Assembly: GCA_013299105.1 (NCBI GenBank)
Contig: JAAFJY010000033.1
Span: 30,434-94,433 of the forward strand
Source: Chitinophagales bacterium
GTDB taxonomy: Bacteria > Bacteroidota > Bacteroidia > Chitinophagales > Saprospiraceae
Reading direction: 5' to 3'
Length of the DNA: 64,000 nt
A program made the position numbers and the translations under genes. The notes under the pieces were generated by a model. It was not told the DNA's origin. It saw only the letters and a program-made list of their open reading frames with translations, and ran no database searches. This document shows positions 62,947-64,000 of this stretch, piece by piece. Within the stretch, counting starts at the first letter, position 1. Each line of letters starts with the position of its first letter.

Positions 62947-63243
62947 TTACTTCTTCAACTTCATCGTGTAAGCGGCTACGGCTTTGATCTTGTCCTTGTC
63001 AAGCAAAGCTTTGAAGCTGGCCATGTTGTTGCGACCATTGGTGATTACTTTGATGCGCTCGGCTTCAGTCAGTTTGGAAACTGCCAGGTTTGCAGCACCG
63101 GATACGCCCATGTCCCCGCCGATACCGTGACAGGTTACGCAATATTGCTTGTAAACTTTTTCACCATCAGGCTTGTCTGGGGTCATGTTGGTGAACAGGA
63201 GCACAGCGGCGAATAAGCATCCAAAAGCAAAAAATCTTTTCAT
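62947..63243 (-). CDS. Small exported cytochrome c
   Basis: A 98-residue periplasmic monohaem cytochrome. The signal peptide is RFFAFGCLFAAVLLFTN. The haem attachment site is YCVTCHG, and the likely sixth ligand is Met in RNNMASFKALL. The C-terminal helix IKAVAAYTMKLKK fits the class I fold. It is a plausible electron acceptor for exported dehydrogenases such as the two haem fusions at 42-52 kb, but it is 11 kb away, so that link is conjecture. Confidence 0.9.
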   Translation of the reverse strand: MKRFFAFGCLFAAVLLFTNMTPDKPDGEKVYKQYCVTCHGIGGDMGVSGAANLAVSKLTEAERIKVITNGRNNMASFKALLDKDKIKAVAAYTMKLKK

Positions 63244-63794
63244 TGAGCTTGGTTTTGTTGCCAGAAAATGCGGTTGAAAATGTAGGTTTGACCGATTCAG
63301 GCGGTTTTACATCTTTTAGACGCAGAAATGCTGAATTGGTCATGTCAAAGTAACGCCAGGAGGTCGTTAAAAAGGGTTATCGGCTTGTTAATGATTTCCC
63401 AATGAGTACGACATCCTTGCTGAAGTTACAAGGAAATATATGAACTTGGCTTAATCAGTGGGAGGGCGGTATGCGAATAGAGCCGCAATTTAAGCAGATT
63501 TACTCAACTTTGGCAAGTTTTTTAGGTAAAAACTTAGTTCAAAGGCTGCGTGTCAAAAAACAGGTTAAGTGGAGAGCGTGAATTGGCCTTGGTTGGGCCA
63601 AACCGGAGCAGGGTAAGCTTTGGGGAGGGTTTAGGAGATTTGTAAATAAAAACATACCCAGATATAATAGCAAAAGGCTGATTCTTGGATAGAAATTATT
63701 CCAAATTGGCCTGTTTTTCGTTTCGCCACAAGGCTAGTTGTGAATATAAACAACTGATTTTCAATAAAGTATTCTTTTTCTTTTTTGCTTGACC
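63244..63794. other. Intergenic region without recognisable genes
   Basis: About 550 bases, AT-rich with stops in all frames. I see no hairpin, repeat family or promoter match worth naming, apart from a T-rich stretch at 63760-63790 near the end of the next gene. Confidence 0.5.
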
Positions 63795-64000
63795 TCACGT
63801 TTCGCGCAAATTTTTCGGGGTTTCCAAAAGTTGGTCATAGGCTCTGGGATTCCCTAGCAACTCCAAAATCTTAAGCTGAGTCTCCGATAAGGGGGTAAGC
63901 ACGGCACTGGCATCCTGGAATACGGCTATTTGAATATTCTTGAAGGCGCTCAACAACATTGCTGAGGTTGGGAGATTCGTTTTTCGACCTTTATTACCTG
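63795..64000 (-). CDS. C-terminal end of a gene entering from the right edge, possibly transposase
   Basis: An open frame on the minus strand runs from the window edge to a TGA at 63795-63797, giving about 67 C-terminal residues. They read NLPTSAMLLSAFKNIQIAVF, then LTPLSETQLKILELLGNPRA and YDQLLETPKNLRE. It has the look of the C-terminal tail of an insertion-sequence transposase in Bacteroidota, but no catalytic motif is inside the window, so the call is tentative. Confidence 0.4.
   Translation of the reverse strand, partial: GNKGRKTNLPTSAMLLSAFKNIQIAVFQDASAVLTPLSETQLKILELLGNPRAYDQLLETPKNLRET

Overview
The window looks like chromosomal DNA of a Bacteroidota bacterium, most likely a Saprospiraceae relative of Haliscomenobacter or Lewinella (an inference from content, not from a database match). 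Several proteins carry type IX secretion (T9SS) sorting tails, and there is a PorP/SprF-type outer-membrane protein. Some promoters fit the Bacteroidota pattern (TTG, about 20 nt, TAnnTTTG), and Shine-Dalgarno sites are not obvious. Many large lipoproteins or exported proteins and cytochrome c/beta-propeller oxidases are present. No rRNA, tRNA or CRISPR array was found.

Layout. 1-1800: the 5' part of a GH43-like glycosidase gene, then a decayed polymorphic-toxin tail with a probable immunity gene. 2.5-7 kb: an operon of a cyclic-nucleotide-domain histidine kinase, a receiver/thioredoxin-reductase-like fusion and a MATE transporter. 7-18.6 kb: housekeeping and envelope genes (M19 dipeptidase, SPOR-like protein, WD40 protein, dcd, rfbD, NhaD antiporter with a CBS protein, glgP), followed by a 276-bp tandem repeat. 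18.7-26.4 kb: a Bacteroidota-specific helical-repeat protein, a STAS protein, clpC, infC with a non-AUG start, and a UBP zinc finger protein. 26.5-34 kb: two T9SS cargo genes facing each other and typA. 34.5-41.6 kb: an orphan gene, an SRPBCC protein, a TetR regulator with its NmrA-type target gene sharing an identical operator, and a PadR/FtsX permease pair. 42-52.4 kb: a co-directional set that looks like a sugar-acid or rare-sugar oxidation pathway: two haem dehydrogenases with CxxCH motifs, a tagatose-3-epimerase-like isomerase, an enolase-superfamily dehydratase, a VOC protein and a D-2-hydroxyacid dehydrogenase. 52.9-64 kb: an M14 carboxypeptidase, a PorP/SprF gene paired with a 1892-residue adhesin containing cohesin-like and PKD-like modules, an epimerase, a small cytochrome c, and the end of a gene entering from the right edge.

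The most striking non-genic signal is the density of dispersed intergenic repeats. At least five families recur: a ~130-bp imperfect hairpin (5 copies), a ~165-215-bp element with terminal inverted repeats (3 copies, one of them inserted inside a copy of the first family), and three shorter families. They fill most of the larger gaps between genes, including the gaps inside the apparent sugar operon.
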